Shown here: in pieces, positions 45,363 through 57,599 of the stretch
Numbering within the stretch: the first letter of the stretch is position 1
Layout: every line of letters begins with the position of its first letter
Source of the DNA: Craterostigma plantagineum
Taxonomy: Eukaryota; Streptophyta; Magnoliopsida; Lamiales; Linderniaceae
Reading direction: 5' to 3'
NCBI GenBank assembly: GCA_027422505.1
Contig: JAPQWV010001423.1
Coordinates: forward strand, 25,000-88,999
DNA: 64,000 bases
Notes under the pieces: generated by a model
Told to the model about the DNA's origin: nothing
Seen by the model: the letters and a program-made list of their open reading frames with translations, nothing else
The model's database searches: none
Translations under genes and position numbers: made by a program

Positions 45363-46056
45363 TCAATAAAATTGGTGGTGTATTGTACCAAACATTAACG
45401 ACTACACATTTTCAATTAATTACGCTTTGCTTTTACAAAGCAAGTGGTTGATCGACAGAGACAGCTTGAGAGAGATTAATGAGGATAAGCATTAATGAGC
45501 TGTAAGTTTGTCTTTTATTATCCTTTTTTTTATTATTTTTTAGCAACAGTTCGCATTTTGCTATCACGACCTTCTTGGAATTTATTTAAAGTAGTGATAA
45601 AATGTATATTTGACAGTTGTTTAAGGAAATAGGTAACTTGTTCTACGGTTTTAGGGGGAAGTAACAGTGATTTCGCACATACACGGTTGCTAAAATATAT
45701 TCCATTCGTCCCACTAATTTTATAACATTTTGCCATTTCGGCGTCCTACTAATTTTATAACCTTTCCTTTTTAGCAAAAAACTATCACAAACAATCAACA
45801 TAATAATATTAAATATTCTTAAAAGACGTGTCAAAATATACACTTTATTACCTTTTCATTGTACTATATATTATAATAATATCACCTTAATTTACGTGCC
45901 CGACAACTTATGTGATAAAGTACCGGGACGGTGGGAGTATATTGCTTTAGCATCAATCAATCAATTAATTAACCTTTATAGTTGGTTGCTAGAAATCATG
46001 AATTTAATTAGTCAAATTAATATTTTTGGTGGTTGAACGTAACTTAAGTATACAGA
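45363..46056. other. Intergenic DNA with duplicated segment
   Basis: No gene. About 45437-45990 contains, in the same order, words also found at 31200-31312 and 32150-32430: GAGCTGTAAKTTTGTC, GGAAATAGGTAAC, GGTTTTAG, GCATCAATCAAT. This suggests an ancestral local duplication. Confidence 0.45.
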
Positions 46057-46695
46057 TGAAACCGGACCATCAGAGTGCCAGCGCAAGGTAAAAACGGATC
46101 AAGACTGCATACATAGAAGTAGACATAAGACGGATTGATCGATATCGGAAGTGCCATGCTGGACACCAAATATATTCAAGCGCGACAATATGAAGACTTC
46201 TGATGGTCATTAACTACAAGGCTGCTAGCTAGAGCCAATTGACGTCAAGCCAAGGAATAATACACAGTCACATCACAAACTAGCTGAAGGACTGGACATA
46301 CCCATTTAGGTAATGCTAATAAATGCACTGTCCGGGGACATGGAGATTGTAGAGTATATTTTGTAATTGTGCTTGATTTCATTAGTTGTCCTTGTAATTA
46401 GGGGCGTTTTGTATAGTAGTCCTTAGATTAGGACTAGTTTGATATTTATACCAAGTTTGTTTGGTATATAAATAGCATTGTAAACATGAGCTGAATAGAG
46501 AAAGTTTTGGAAATTGACCCGGAATGCTTGCAATTCAATTTCTAGAGAGAAACAATAGTAACTTTCTCATTCTACTCGAATTCTCTCTCTTGTTCTTCAT
46601 TTGAGTTTTTGATCGAATATCAATGTCAATCATTATCGATGAATTACTTAGAATTCATGCTTAGGATCATAGAGTTGTTGATCGTAGGACCTACA
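46057..46695 (+). repeat. Tork-like copia 5' LTR (left boundary approximate)
   Basis: The right end is fixed by GGACCTACA just before the PBS. The left end is only estimated from the first TG dinucleotide (TGAAACCGG) after the upstream duplicated sequence; without the 3' LTR it cannot be confirmed. A TATA box is present inside. Confidence 0.5.
46465..46474 (+). promoter_or_regulatory. TATA box in copia LTR
   Basis: TATATAAATA lies about 220 bases before the LTR end, a normal position for the U3/R junction promoter of a plant copia LTR. Confidence 0.65.
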
Positions 46696-46698
46696 AAT

Positions 46699-46710
46699 TG
46701 GTATCAGAGC
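46699..46710 (+). promoter_or_regulatory. Tork-like copia PBS (initiator tRNA-Met)
   Basis: TGGTATCAGAGC, followed by CAATTCG, three bases after the LTR terminal CTACA. Confidence 0.93.
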
Positions 46711-47771
46711 CAATTCGTTTGTTTCGACTCAAAAAATTGTTGGATTTGGATCGAAATTCATTTTCAGGTTACTGTTCATCGAAGAACAGTTTGGCGCAAA
46801 ATCTTTTTTCGATCCAATAGCATAATTCTGTGCTTAATTGACTTGAATTGGTGTTTCTGTGCTTGTTTAAGTGTTAGATCATGATTGCGATCACTACTGT
46901 AGCGATTTGAACTTTATTTTTTTTTATTAAATCGATTATGTGATTTACTGTTCGCGAAGAACGTGAAGAACACGTTCTGATTTTGATTAAATTTGACATA
47001 CTTTGCTTCATAACGTGTTTAATTGCTTGTTCGTGCGTAGTTAGTTAATGATTGCGAGCAATTACCTGAAACTTCAGTGTCTAATTCCTTGTTTTTTTCT
47101 TGAATCTGTGTTAATCGTATTCTGTGATTTTTCTCGATAGTTATAATTTTTCTCGCTAGGATTTACGATCGGATAAATTTCTCGATCGAAAAACTTGGCG
47201 CGAGAATTTTTCTCGGACAGAATACGAAGTCAGCGCTAGAATCGTCATCACTAGAAACGATTTTAGTTAAAAATATTTCTCGAGCATTATTCAGCGAAAA
47301 TCTTTTTCGAGGAAGACCAATTTTGACCTTACATGTGTAAATACTTTCTCTCGAAAAATATTTTCGGTCAGACATTTAAGTTTGACCAAGCTAAAAATCA
47401 TTTACACGCGAGAAACTTTTCTAGTCACCAGATTTATTTTGACTTGTCGAGAAACTTACTAACGTATTTCTTTACGATCGAAATAAATTCATGATCTGAA
47501 ATTTTTCTCGACCGAACGATTTTGGGCAATTTATTTCGCACGAAAAATATTTCGCTGATAGACTTTCTCGCACGAGAACAGTACACATACATTCTATTTC
47601 GACGAAATTATTTCCGATCAAACTTCAAAGATTGAATCGAAAATAATTCTCAAACTATTTAACGAATCAAACGCTACTAACGAATTTTGCCACTTGTGAA
47701 GCACATTACATCATCTTCAAACGTTCAAAACACTTAACGAAGATCCTTCAACAACTCAACTACAACACAAA
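46711..47771 (+). other. Copia leader rich in TTTCTCG
   Basis: About 1 kb of untranslated leader before gag. Between 47120 and 47590 the word TTTCTCG appears about seven times, with its near-complement CGAGAA also frequent, making a degenerate short-motif field. No gene visible. Confidence 0.6.
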
Positions 47772-48914
47772 ATGGATGCATACTCGCTCGGAAATGACAA
47801 CCGTCCGGCGATTTTGCAACGAGGCGAGTACACCGTTTGGAGAAGCCACTTCCTCAATTTCATCGCTTTAAAAGATCAAGCCGAGAATTTACTGCAGTCC
47901 CTTGAAGAGGGACCGGCAAAATTTTGGATCCACGTACCCGTCGACAACACGGCTGATCCTCCAATTCCACCTTCTAGGCGACTTAAGGAGCCTAGAGAAT
48001 ACTCTCTCGAGGAAAAGATCGTGCAAAGGCTGATCTGATAGCCATGAACACACTTATGCAAGGCATCCCAACGACATCTATAGACAGATAGATAGCCTGC
48101 CAACGGCTAAGGGAATGTGGGATGAATTGCATAGGATGATGCAGAGGATGGAAGTTGGCATAAAGGCCAAAAAGACGAACATTCTCACTGCTTACGACTC
48201 CTCCAAAGCAAATTCGGAGGAGCGCCTATATGAAATCTACCAAAGATACCTCACTCTTCTCAACGTGAAGATAGAAATCATGAAGAACAATATGGAGACA
48301 AACATCAGATTTCTCTCTTCTCTGCCCGCGGAATGAAAGAAAGTATCCACTCAAATTCGACAAAATAAAGATCTAGAGGATTTGGATATCCATGCCGTGT
48401 TTGACATTCTCACACAACATGAGGACGATATAAGCGAGATTCATGAGGAGCAGAAGGGCAAACAGATCGAAGACACTGTTGTGTTAGTCTCAGAGAAGAG
48501 GAGCTCAAATCAAGAAAAGAAAAGATCGTTAGGCCTCCTTCTCCTTCAGAGTCGGAATAAGAGTCGGACTCCGACGTAGAGCCAAACTTGAAAGCTCTAG
48601 GAAAGCAGTTAGATCTGAAAGGACATATGATGAGTAAGAAGTACTTCAAGAAGAAGTCTTCAACCTCAGCCAACAGACTTCAGACTACAAGCTCTAAAAA
48701 CAAAGAACGTGCACCAGAGAGCTCCGAAGTCAAGAACCCGAAAGAGGCTAACAAATGCTTCAACTGTGGCAAGCCAGATCACTTTGCCAGAGAGTGCACT
48801 CTACCGAAGAAGAGAGATGTCAACTACTACGCCGGGAAGCTCCAATTGACTAAACAGAAGGAAGCTGGAAGAGTTCTCATGGCCAAACAAGACCAATGGC
48901 TCGAGGACACGTAG
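47772..48914 (+). pseudogene. Tork-like copia gag
   Basis: The start codon at 47772 opens MDAYSLGNDNRPAILQRGEY, the usual copia gag opening, with EYTVWRSHFLNFI. The frame breaks near 48020 and resumes with MWDELHRMMQRMEVGIKAKK (48115), then an in-frame stop at 48334 replaces a residue before KKVSTQIRQNKDLEDLD. The zinc knuckle CFNCGKPDHFARECTLPKK (48756 onward) and AGRVLMAKQDQWLEDT follow. It packages element RNA in active relatives. Confidence 0.85.
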
Positions 48915-49081
48915 AGTTCTGAAGAAGAGAATTTATCCCTCATGGCCCGTCTCGACAAGAATCGGACGCCGAAACATCCAACCGAACGGACGAAGACAAT
49001 GCAGCCACCTTCTCACAAGAGGTAGTCTCTCCTTTCACATTACTGACCATGTTAGAATCGTATCAATAAGCATACATTAAC

Positions 49082-49423
49082 ATGAAACGTGAGCAGAAAA
49101 GCGTAAAGGAACTAGAGGATAAACTTTCTAGGGCTCGGGAGAAAATAGATAGTCTCGAATCAGAACTTAGAAGCTCTAGTGCTAAAGTAGAAGAACTTAC
49201 TAAGAGCCTACACTCTAGAGAGACTAGTCAACCTCAATTAGGACAGCATAGTGAAAAGATAAAGGAACTGGAATATAGGCTAGCAAATAACATTTGTTTG
49301 GTTAGGAATCTCAATGAGAAAGCTCAGTTAAAAATATCAAATACTAAGGTTAGTGAGCTTAGTGAAGAATTAGATGCCTGTAAAGCTGCCAAACTAACGG
49401 TAGAAATAATTATGCTCTCCTAG
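49082..49423 (+). pseudogene. Coiled-coil tail of copia gag
   Basis: 113 codons of heptad-rich sequence (KELEDKLSRAREKIDSLESE onward) after the zinc knuckle. Such coiled-coil tails occur in Tork/TAR-like copia polyproteins. The frame ends at a stop in 49421-49423, and the following stretch to 50400 is fragmentary with many stops, though Lys/Ser-rich plus-strand pieces (49753-50010) are probably the remainder of the gag-protease linker. Confidence 0.65.
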
Positions 49424-50404
49424 GTGAGGAACGCAAGAAATTATATGAAAAAATCGAAACAATAGACGATATTGTTACACGTAGAGGACATAGAGGAGTC
49501 ACAGGCGAAGTTAGATAAAGAACGAGAGAATTTCGAAGCTTAAAAGAAAAAGTTCTTTAAAGAGATGGAAATCTCAAGGCTTCCTCATCCTCCCAAACTA
49601 CCTCTCACGCTATTATGAAAAGCGTGAAAATCGAAAAATTCGCCTTCGAAAGATCAAAAGTGCATTAATAATTCCGTTAAAAGTGCTAAAACTAATTCTA
49701 CTTCACCTACGTCCACAGGGAGCGTAGGCCAGCACAGAAAACGAAGGCGAGAGTGTCTACTGTTAAGATAAAGAAGGAGCCAGTAGATTTGAATGTTTTT
49801 AAGAATGTTACTCATTCTGCCTCAATAAAAGACACTCCTAGTAATAAAAGAGCCATTTCTGCTTTTCAAATTATTGCTTCTACTTGTTCACTTCAGCCTA
49901 CCACCTTTAGAATCAACAACTTCGAACTAGGCTCTACTTCAAATATTAAAATAATCATTCTGAAACAAATGCCACTAGAAAAACTCGTTGGAAACAAGAT
50001 CCAGCCATAAAGAAAGCTTATGGCGCCTTACATGACTGTACTCACCTAAGGTATCCCGTAGAGATTAAATCCCCCAAGTACCTTAGGAGACTTTCATAAG
50101 AAAAGATCTTCTCCTCGATCAAACCTACCAAAGCATTTGTACGTGCTAAAATTAACCTTCCCTGCAAGGTTCAACCTAAATGGGTCCTAAATATCCGCCT
50201 ATGACGACGAACCCGAAAAGACAAGTCACCTAAAGAGGCAGCTCCCAACCCACTTCTCCGAAAGTGAAATGGGTTATCAAAACTTCCTCGAACAAAAATT
50301 TAGGAACTAAATCTGAACCCAAAATCATATCTGCTAATCTGAGAGGACCCATGCTTAAGTGGGTACCTAAAGCTCTCTAACTTAGTTTTGCAGATCCATC
50401 ATGT

Positions 50405-51150
50405 GTGATACCTCGACTCTGGTTGCTCCACACACATGACTGGCGATATAGAGCTGCTGAGCAACTACAAAGACTGGCCAAACGGCAAAGTCAGATTCGG
50501 AAACATGACTCAGCTCCCATCCTTGGATGTGGAGCGATTATTTTGGAAAATCTGACGATAAAAGATGTCTCGTACGTCGAAGGCCTCCGCGATAACTTGT
50601 TCAGCATAGGCCAAGTCTGTGATAAAAGATTTCAACTGGTCTTCATGATGACCGGTGCGGAATTTTCGATAGTCAGGACACAGAACTCCTCTACGACTTC
50701 GGAAATCCAATCTTTACACGATTACACGATCAACCTGACGTCCGTGCGGCCCTCGACAGCTGTATGCCTCATCTCAGACTGATTTACAGAGGAACAATGG
50801 CATCAACGAATATCTCATATGAATATGAAAGCTCTTCAACGACACTCTACGAAAAAGTTGGTTTCTTCCCACTATACTACTACAAAAGGAGCATCAGTGT
50901 TCGGCATGTCAATTGGGAAAAATGAAGCGAGCGTCTCATCACGTCAAGCAAATTGCGTCTACTTCTCGACCATTGGAACTCATCCACATGGATCTCTGTG
51001 GGCCCATGCAGACTCAGAGTATCAATGGAAGAAAGTACGTACTAGTGATCGTCGATGACTACTCTCGCTACACTTGGACAAAGTTCCTTCGAACCAAAGA
51101 TGAGACGGTGACTTGATAATCAACTTTGTGAACACGACTCAGAATCTACT
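50405..51150 (+). pseudogene. Copia protease and N-terminal integrase
   Basis: The plus strand encodes the protease active site DSGCSTHMTG at about 50419-50448, then NLTIKDVSYVEGLRDNLFSI (frame from 50405). A frame change follows. WHQRISHMNMKALQR supplies the histidines of the integrase zinc domain near 50806, and LIHMDLCGPM, YVLVIVDDYSRYTWTKFLRT the first part of the core (50913-51116) with the first catalytic Asp. The Tekay element interrupts it at 51151 just after FVNTTQN. Confidence 0.85.
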
Positions 51151-51155
51151 ACAAC
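51151..51155 (+). repeat. Target site duplication, left copy
   Basis: ACAAC precedes the Tekay 5' LTR and is repeated at 60823-60827 after the 3' LTR, confirming a single complete insertion into the copia integrase. Confidence 0.93.
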
Positions 51156-51244
51156 TGTAATACCCGTAAATTTAATACGGGATTTTTGATGTAAACAATT
51201 ATGTTGTTAGAAGTTCTCGGCATGGTGTTTTAGCAAAATAAAAT

Positions 51245-52075
51245 TTCGACACCTGAGCTAGTAAGATATCGATATTTATTTATTACATATGGAGGTTTCG
51301 ATATTTTATGGAAAAGTCGTCGACACCTATAAAGTTTCGATATTTTATAAGCCTCGACATTTGTAAAGTTTTGACTCTCGAGATTTATTTTGTGTAGCAG
51401 AGGGCTCGACATTTGAAAGATATCGAGATATAATAAGGCAAAATCTCGATATGTGTCTTAGAGGAATTTTGAGAGACTCGACATGTGTTTGCTGTTTCGA
51501 CATTTTAATAAGTAAAGATCTCGTATTATGTAAGTGTCGACATTTTTCCATGATTTCGACTTTTTTTTTCAAGAAATGATTATTTTCGACATTTGTTCTT
51601 AAGATCTCGAGGTGTTTAGGAAAAAGTCGACATAAATTTCGGTATTTTGTGTTGTCTCGACATTTTTTCTAATTATTGTAAGATACCGATATTCCTCACC
51701 ATGTTGGGTCCCGACATTTTACATGGTTTCGATATTTTTAAGGAAAAAAAAAAAGGGGTCCCGACATTTTATAAGAATTTCAACTAAGGTCTCGACATCT
51801 CTCCTTAAAAGCTCGACATATAGTCTCGATATTTATTCTTTGATGTCGACATTTATGCTGTAAGTCTATTCTCGACATTTTACTTGTTTTCAGGTCTCGA
51901 TAAATATAATTATTTTTAGAACGTCTCGACATTTGTAGGAGCTAGACAACTTTAATTCGATATTTGCTACTCAAAGATGTCGATATAGATAACAAAAAGA
52001 ATTCGAAATATATCTATTAAGGAACTCGACATTTCTATCGACATTTATATAGAATGTCGATATGGTTTGATGTTT
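51245..52075. repeat. TCGAYA motif array in Tekay LTR
   Basis: I counted 27 copies of TCGACA or TCGATA, mostly followed by TTT, in about 830 bases, on average one per 31 bases and mostly in the same orientation. The same array is present in the 3' LTR at about 58696-59515. Confidence 0.85.
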
Positions 52076-52765
52076 TCTACATTTATATATATATATATAT
52101 ATATATATAGACCTCGATAATGGTTTTAAATATCTAGACATTGTATTTTAATTAATAAATTTTCGGTATTTTAGAATTTTGCTATTTTTAGGGTTTCAAC
52201 ATTTAGGTTTATTTATTTTTAGGAATATTATTATTTTTAGGTTTTCGTAAATTTAAGGGTTTTCTATAATTAGAATTTAGGAACTTGAAAACTTATGTAG
52301 TTTAGTAAATATACTGATATGGAAATATTTATGTATTCAGAGGATCGACTTATAGGAATTCCATCAGACCGCTTATTTAGCAATAGCGGGAGGACAGGTA
52401 GGTGGATCATCCATCTACAATACGTAAACACTATGTGGATTATATGTTAATTCGATGATTTTTGTGATTATATGTTTTACATATGTTTCATGTGGAATCA
52501 TGTTTTCACGTTTATATGCACAGCATATGCATATCATACCACAAGGGTGAGAAATTTACACCGTATTGAGACGGTAGACTTGAGATATTGTCGAGCGGGG
52601 TAGAATGACATGTTTGTGATTTTGTTGTTGACTCGTTGAGGAGTCGAGGTTGGTACTCGTATGACACCTGACGGCAGACAGGCGTGATCGATCTGTCTAC
52701 TCGGGCGTGAACGTCTCGAGGTGCAAAACCGTCGTGAGTTATTATTTTCAGCGGAGGGACATTGA

Positions 52766-52868
52766 CAGGGCAGTTGCGTGAACGTCAAAACGCTGTCAAT
52801 GTCGGCAACCGCTTACGAAGAGCGACCTAGCAGGGCAGTTGCTGTGAACGTCAAAACGCTGCTAGTGT
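52766..52868 (+). repeat. Duplicated 45-60 bp unit in Tekay LTR
   Basis: AGGGCAGTTGC, GTGAACGTCAAAACGCTG and a following GTCAATG or CTAGTG occur twice (near 52769 and 52822). The duplication is repeated in the 3' LTR near 60222 and 60288. It may be a transcriptional element, which is inference. Confidence 0.75.
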
Positions 52869-53359
52869 AAGCTTCCGTTATGTTATAGGCGCGCGAGGTG
52901 TCGAGTCTGACCTAGGGCCCTGTGTTGAGTAATATGAGACAGGATTGTGAGAAAAGAAAGAGTGAACATTGCATTTGTGAGATATTGGGATCAGGATGAG
53001 CGTTCACGTGCATACATGCATTTTTATTCACCTACTGGGCAAATCGCTCAGTGTTTACGTGTTGTAGGTACTGAGTCTGACGCCGACGCGCGTCAAGACT
53101 GAGGCGGCTGGTGGCGGTGCTCCACGGACTTTTGAGGGCGGTGCGGTACATGGATGAAGACATGTGGAGTGGCGATAGGGTTTTTTTGACCTTTTGACAT
53201 TTTGGGGTTTCGGCCCATTGTACAGAGACTATTATGTAAATGATATTTTGTTGTATTATAATATATTTTAGGAAAAAGTTTTAATTAGACGGGCCTTCCG
53301 CGGCTTACGTTGCGGAAATCCGCCACTAACCCTAATTAGAAAACGAGGGTCGTTACAGG

Positions 53360-53371
53360 TGGTATCAGAGC
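53360..53371 (+). promoter_or_regulatory. Tekay PBS (initiator tRNA-Met)
   Basis: TGGTATCAGAGC begins three bases after the LTR end at 53357. Confidence 0.93.
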
Positions 53372-53518
53372 GTAGGCTCTAGATTCTGAAGACTGTCCAT
53401 GTACTGTTCGCTCAAAAGCCTGGAGAACCAGCCTGGCCTGTAAGTTAAGTGCTTGACTATGTGATTATGTGTTATCTGATATGTGTTTATTTGAATCATT
53501 ATAGAAAATAGTTGAAAA

Positions 53519-54572
53519 ATGCCAAGAACCCGTAGTGAACATGTGGCTGAATCCAGCCGTAGGGCTGAACCGGATTCCCTCCAAATGAAAGGGACTCCAC
53601 TATTCTACGACTGACCGATTTACTTCAACGTCAGTCGGAACATATCAATCGCCAGTCGAGTCAAATCGACGAGCTAATCCATCATCATAGCTCGTCTGAA
53701 CATCGTCCTTCCCCACAGCCAGCGCGTGTAGAAATTATAGGGGAACGGTTTCGGAAAATGGATCCCCCAACATTTGCGGATGCCACCGATCCCGCAATAG
53801 CTGAAGATTGGTTACGGACTATCGAAGATATGTTTATATACAGCCGCGTACCTGAAGATGAAAAGGTCATGTGCGCCGTTTCGATGCTGAGAGGAAATGC
53901 CCGTTTCTGGTGGGACACTGTGAAGGTCTTGGAAGACCCAGTGGTAATGTCGTGGGAACGATTTAGAGAATTGTTCCACAGCAAATACTTTACTGCTCAC
54001 GAACAAGAACGACGGATGTTAGAATTCATGAACCTCAGGCAAGGAGGAATGCCCGTGTCTCAATATATCCGTAAATTCGAGGAGCTATCTCGTTTTGCTC
54101 TCACATGGTGGCGACAAACCTATTGAAGGTGACGAGGTTCATTACAGGCCTCAAACCTGAACTCTATCGTGACCTAAGTATTGCGGGAGCCCGACAGATG
54201 GAATTTACCCAAGTAGCGAAACGGGCCATGATAGCGGAGCAAGCAGAGTCTCAGATTTCTGAAGCTCTGGAAGCGAAAAAGAGAAAGGAGGGTCAACAAG
54301 GACCAGGGAATGACCGTAAACGTCAATTTTTCAACAAAGGCCAGGGAAATCGCCAGGGTCAACAAAATTGGCGCCCAATGCCTAATCCGGGACCCATAAA
54401 TATTCAGGGCAGACCCCCAAATTCTGCGCCCCAGTGCAGACAGTGCGGCGCTACCATTTTGGAGCATGTTATAGATCCGGAGCAAATCCAAACCCTCAGT
54501 GCTTCAGGTGCGGGAAAATGGGTCATTATGCTAGGAACTGTGATGCACCTTTACCCCGAAACCCAAACCAAC
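53519..54572 (+). pseudogene. Tekay gag, frameshifted
   Basis: ATG at 53519 opens MPRTRSEHVAESSRRAEPDS. A shift near 53600 leads to a Gln/His-rich stretch and then the capsid core (frame from 53758): AEDWLRTIEDMFIYSRVPED, FWWDTVKVLED, SKYFTAHEQERRMLEFMNLR. A shift at about 54110 continues with LLKVTRFITGLKPELYRDLS; a third at about 54450 leads to the zinc knuckle [14 protein letters not shown] at about 54500-54541. Each break looks like a one-base indel. Confidence 0.88.
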
Positions 54573-55540
54573 CACCGGTTCGAACTCCACCGGTACCGGC
54601 TCTAGTTTTTACGCTGACTAATAAAGAAGCTGAAGCAAATCCTTCTGTGGTGACGGGTACGTTAACTATCTATAACGTGCCCACTTCTGTGTTAATTGAT
54701 TCTGGAGCCACACATTCATTTGTGTCGGCTAAGTATGTGACGAAGGTAGGAATATCTCCTACCTCATCTGAATGCAACTATGTAGTTACTCTACCACACG
54801 GGGATTCGACGCATACCAACCAAGTCCTGAAAGGATGCGTCGTAGTTATTGAGGGTAGGAACTTAAGTGCCGACCTGATTGTAATCCCGATGAACGACTA
54901 TGATGTCATCTTCGGAATGGATTGGCTTTCAAGATATGGAGCCATCATAGATTGCAACAAGAAGGTCGTTAAATTCCAGCTGCCTGAAGAAGAAGCATTC
55001 ACTTTTTCGGGCAAAGCAAATAAGAATAGAATTCCAAGAATATCGGCTCTGAAGGCTCAACGACTTTTGAGATCAGGTTGTGAGTCTTATCTCGTGTATA
55101 CGGTGAAGGCAGAGGACTTACCTCAGCCGGAACTAAAAGACGTACCTGTAGTCAACGAATACTCTGATGTATTTCCGATGATCTCCGGGGTTACCCCTGA
55201 TCGAGAAATACAGTTCAAGATAGATCTGATGCCAGGATCAGCCCCAATCTCTAAATCCCCTTACCGTTTAGCACCGAATGAGTTAAAAGAATTGAAGGAA
55301 CAATTAGAAGACCTACTATCTAAGGGGTTTATTCAGCCGAGTTTTTCGCCGTGGGGCGCACCCGTTCTTTTTGTACGAAAGAAGGATGGGTCGATGCGAC
55401 TATGCATCGACTACCGAGAATTGAATAAGATCAGGATCAAGAATAAATACCCTTTGCCAAGGATCGATGATCTGTTCGATCAATGCAAGGAGCTCCGGTA
55501 TTCTCGAAAATCGACCTCCGTTCGGGATACCATCAGTTAA
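54434..55540 (+). CDS. Tekay protease and RT N-terminus (368-codon frame)
   Basis: After the zinc knuckle this frame has the aspartic protease active site [20 protein letters not shown] and later [17 protein letters not shown], then the RT start: [40 protein letters not shown], and [20 protein letters not shown]. The frame is lost at about 55485 by a one-base change and continues in the next frame (55483-57588). Protease processes the polyprotein. Confidence 0.9.
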   Translation: MQTVRRYHFGACYRSGANPNPQCFRCGKMGHYARNCDAPLPRNPNQPPVRTPPVPALVFTLTNKEAEANPSVVTGTLTIYNVPTSVLIDSGATHSFVSAKYVTKVGISPTSSECNYVVTLPHGDSTHTNQVLKGCVVVIEGRNLSADLIVIPMNDYDVIFGMDWLSRYGAIIDCNKKVVKFQLPEEEAFTFSGKANKNRIPRISALKAQRLLRSGCESYLVYTVKAEDLPQPELKDVPVVNEYSDVFPMISGVTPDREIQFKIDLMPGSAPISKSPYRLAPNELKELKEQLEDLLSKGFIQPSFSPWGAPVLFVRKKDGSMRLCIDYRELNKIRIKNKYPLPRIDDLFDQCKELRYSRKSTSVRDTIS

Positions 55541-57588
55541 AGATCAGGGAGGCAGACGTTCCGAAAACTGCGTTCAGTACGAGGTACGGCCATTACGAGT
55601 TTCTGGTCATGCCTTTTGGACTGACAAACGCCCCAGCTACTTTTATGGACTTGATGAATCGAGTCTTCAAAGACTACCTCGATCGGTTCGTTATCGTCTT
55701 TATTGACGATATTTTGATCTATTCTAAAACAAGAGATGAACACGAAAGCCATCTACGAACCGTCTTAGGAATCCTGCGAGAGAAACAGCTCTACGCCAAA
55801 TTCAAGAAATGCGAATTTTGGCTTGAGCAAGTAGCCTTCTTGGGACACGTGATTTCTGGAAATGGAATCTCTGTGGACCCGAGTAAGATCGAAGCTGTGA
55901 ATAACTGGCCACGACCTACGACTCCTACTGAAGTTCGAAGTTTTCTTGGACTTGCGGGATACTACCGTAAATTTATAGCGGACTTCTCTAGTATTGCCTC
56001 TACATTAACCAATTTGACGAGGAAGAACGTTACGTTCAAATGGACCGAAGCATGCGAACAGAGCTTTCAAGAATTGAAGAAACGTCTTACCTCTGCCCCA
56101 ATATTGACAATACCATCAGGGACCGGAGGATTTGCGGTATACAGCGATGCTTCGAAGAATGGCTTGGGGTGCGTGCTGATGCAGAACGGAAAGGTGATTG
56201 TCTATGCTTCGCGGCAACTAAAGGAATACGAGAAGAACTACCCAACCCATGACCTCGAATTAGCAGCGGTGGTCTTCGCTCTGAAGATCTGGAGACATTA
56301 TCTCTACGGAGAGAAATGTGAGATCTTCACAGACCATAAGAGTTTGAAGTATTTCTTCACCCAGAAGGAACTGAATATGCGACAGCGAAGATGGTTGGAG
56401 CTCGTCAAGGACTACGATTGCGTCATCAGCTATCATCCGGGTAAGGCAAACGTAGTCGCAGATGCGCTAAGTCGAAAAGCGGTGAATGCAGAGTTACATC
56501 AGCTTGGAATAGAGGTAGTTAATTTGGGCGAAGTTGAGGCAAGACTAGCTGCGCTAACCCTCCAACCCACGCTGCTAGAACAAATCAAGAAGACGCAAGA
56601 AGAAGACGAACTCTACCTAAAAATGAAGGAAGCACTACCCGAAGACTTTAACATCCGAGAGGATGGAGCTTTGCTATACAAGAATCGTCTTTATGTACCT
56701 AACAATGAGGAATTGCGACAGACGATAATGAAGGAAGCACACACGACCACATATTCGGTACACCCAGGAACCACAAAGATGTATCAAGATTTACGAGTAA
56801 CATACTGGTGGCCAGGAATGAAGAAAGACATCGCTGCATTTGTGAATCGATGTATGACCTGTCAATTGATTAAAGCAGAACACCAACGACCCGGTGGAAC
56901 CCTACAGCCTCTACCCATTCCGGAATGGAAGTGGGATCATATCACAATGGATTTCGTCGTTGGTTTACCCAAAACGACGAAAGGCCACGATGCTATTTGG
57001 GTGATTGTTGATCGCCTGACCAAATCGGCTCATTTCCTCCCAATTAGTTCCACTTTTTCCATGGAACGCTATGCGGAATTATATATTCAGGAAATTATCC
57101 GCCTCCATGGAATTCCAATTTCTATAGTCTCGGATCGAGATTCGAGATTTTTTGCGAACTTTTGGCAGAGCCTGCAGAAAGCAATGGGTACCAAGCTCTC
57201 GTTCAGTACTGCGTATCATCCTCAAACCGACGGACAGTCTGAAGGAACAATTCAGACTCTCGAGGACATGCTACGGGCATGCGTGCTCGATTTCAAAGGA
57301 AACTGGAGTAAGTATTTGCCACTTATAGAGTTTTCATACAACAACAGTTTCCACGCGACAATTGGGATGGCGCCATACGAGGCGTTATATGGGCACAAGT
57401 GCCGATCCCCAGTCCATTGGGACGAAATCGGTGAGCGAACACTGTTAGGACCCGATATGATCCGAGAAATGACAGAAGCTGTCACAAAAATTCGAGAAAG
57501 GATGCGAACTGCACAGAGTCGTCAGAAAAGTTACGCAGATCATCGGCGACGACCTTTGGAGTTCACAGAAAATGACCAAGTGTTCTAA
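55483..57588 (+). CDS. Tekay RT core, RNase H and integrase (701-codon frame)
   Basis: Residues about 1-130 contain [34 protein letters not shown] and the catalytic FIDDILIYS at about 73-81. RNase H spans about 210-340, with [31 protein letters not shown] and [12 protein letters not shown]. The integrase zinc domain (HPGTTKMY ... CMTCQ) lies at about 427-457, and the core has D at MDFVVGLP (about 490), D at VSDRDSRFF (about 549) and E at [12 protein letters not shown] (about 587). All catalytic residues are intact. A frame change at about 57580 follows. The ATG at 55483 is internal, not a translation start. Confidence 0.93.
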   Translation: MQGAPVFSKIDLRSGYHQLKIREADVPKTAFSTRYGHYEFLVMPFGLTNAPATFMDLMNRVFKDYLDRFVIVFIDDILIYSKTRDEHESHLRTVLGILREKQLYAKFKKCEFWLEQVAFLGHVISGNGISVDPSKIEAVNNWPRPTTPTEVRSFLGLAGYYRKFIADFSSIASTLTNLTRKNVTFKWTEACEQSFQELKKRLTSAPILTIPSGTGGFAVYSDASKNGLGCVLMQNGKVIVYASRQLKEYEKNYPTHDLELAAVVFALKIWRHYLYGEKCEIFTDHKSLKYFFTQKELNMRQRRWLELVKDYDCVISYHPGKANVVADALSRKAVNAELHQLGIEVVNLGEVEARLAALTLQPTLLEQIKKTQEEDELYLKMKEALPEDFNIREDGALLYKNRLYVPNNEELRQTIMKEAHTTTYSVHPGTTKMYQDLRVTYWWPGMKKDIAAFVNRCMTCQLIKAEHQRPGGTLQPLPIPEWKWDHITMDFVVGLPKTTKGHDAIWVIVDRLTKSAHFLPISSTFSMERYAELYIQEIIRLHGIPISIVSDRDSRFFANFWQSLQKAMGTKLSFSTAYHPQTDGQSEGTIQTLEDMLRACVLDFKGNWSKYLPLIEFSYNNSFHATIGMAPYEALYGHKCRSPVHWDEIGERTLLGPDMIREMTEAVTKIRERMRTAQSRQKSYADHRRRPLEFTENDQVF

Positions 57589-57599
57589 AAATCTCCCCG

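Larger units (their letters stand above)
51156..53357 (+). repeat. Tekay 5' LTR (2202 bp, with internal deletion)
   Basis: Begins TGTAATACCC and ends GGTCGTTACA. Compared with the 3' LTR it lacks a segment of about 589 bases after position 51203; the junction is at ATGTTGTTA where the 3' LTR has ATGTGGTTA and later ATGTTGTTA. It contains the TCGAYA array and a TA microsatellite (about 52085-52109). Confidence 0.92.

Noticed and set aside
51245..52075. CRISPR-like or satellite array
   Set aside because: The repeated word is only six bases with irregular spacing, no conserved repeat unit, and it lies within an LTR duplicated at 58696 onward.
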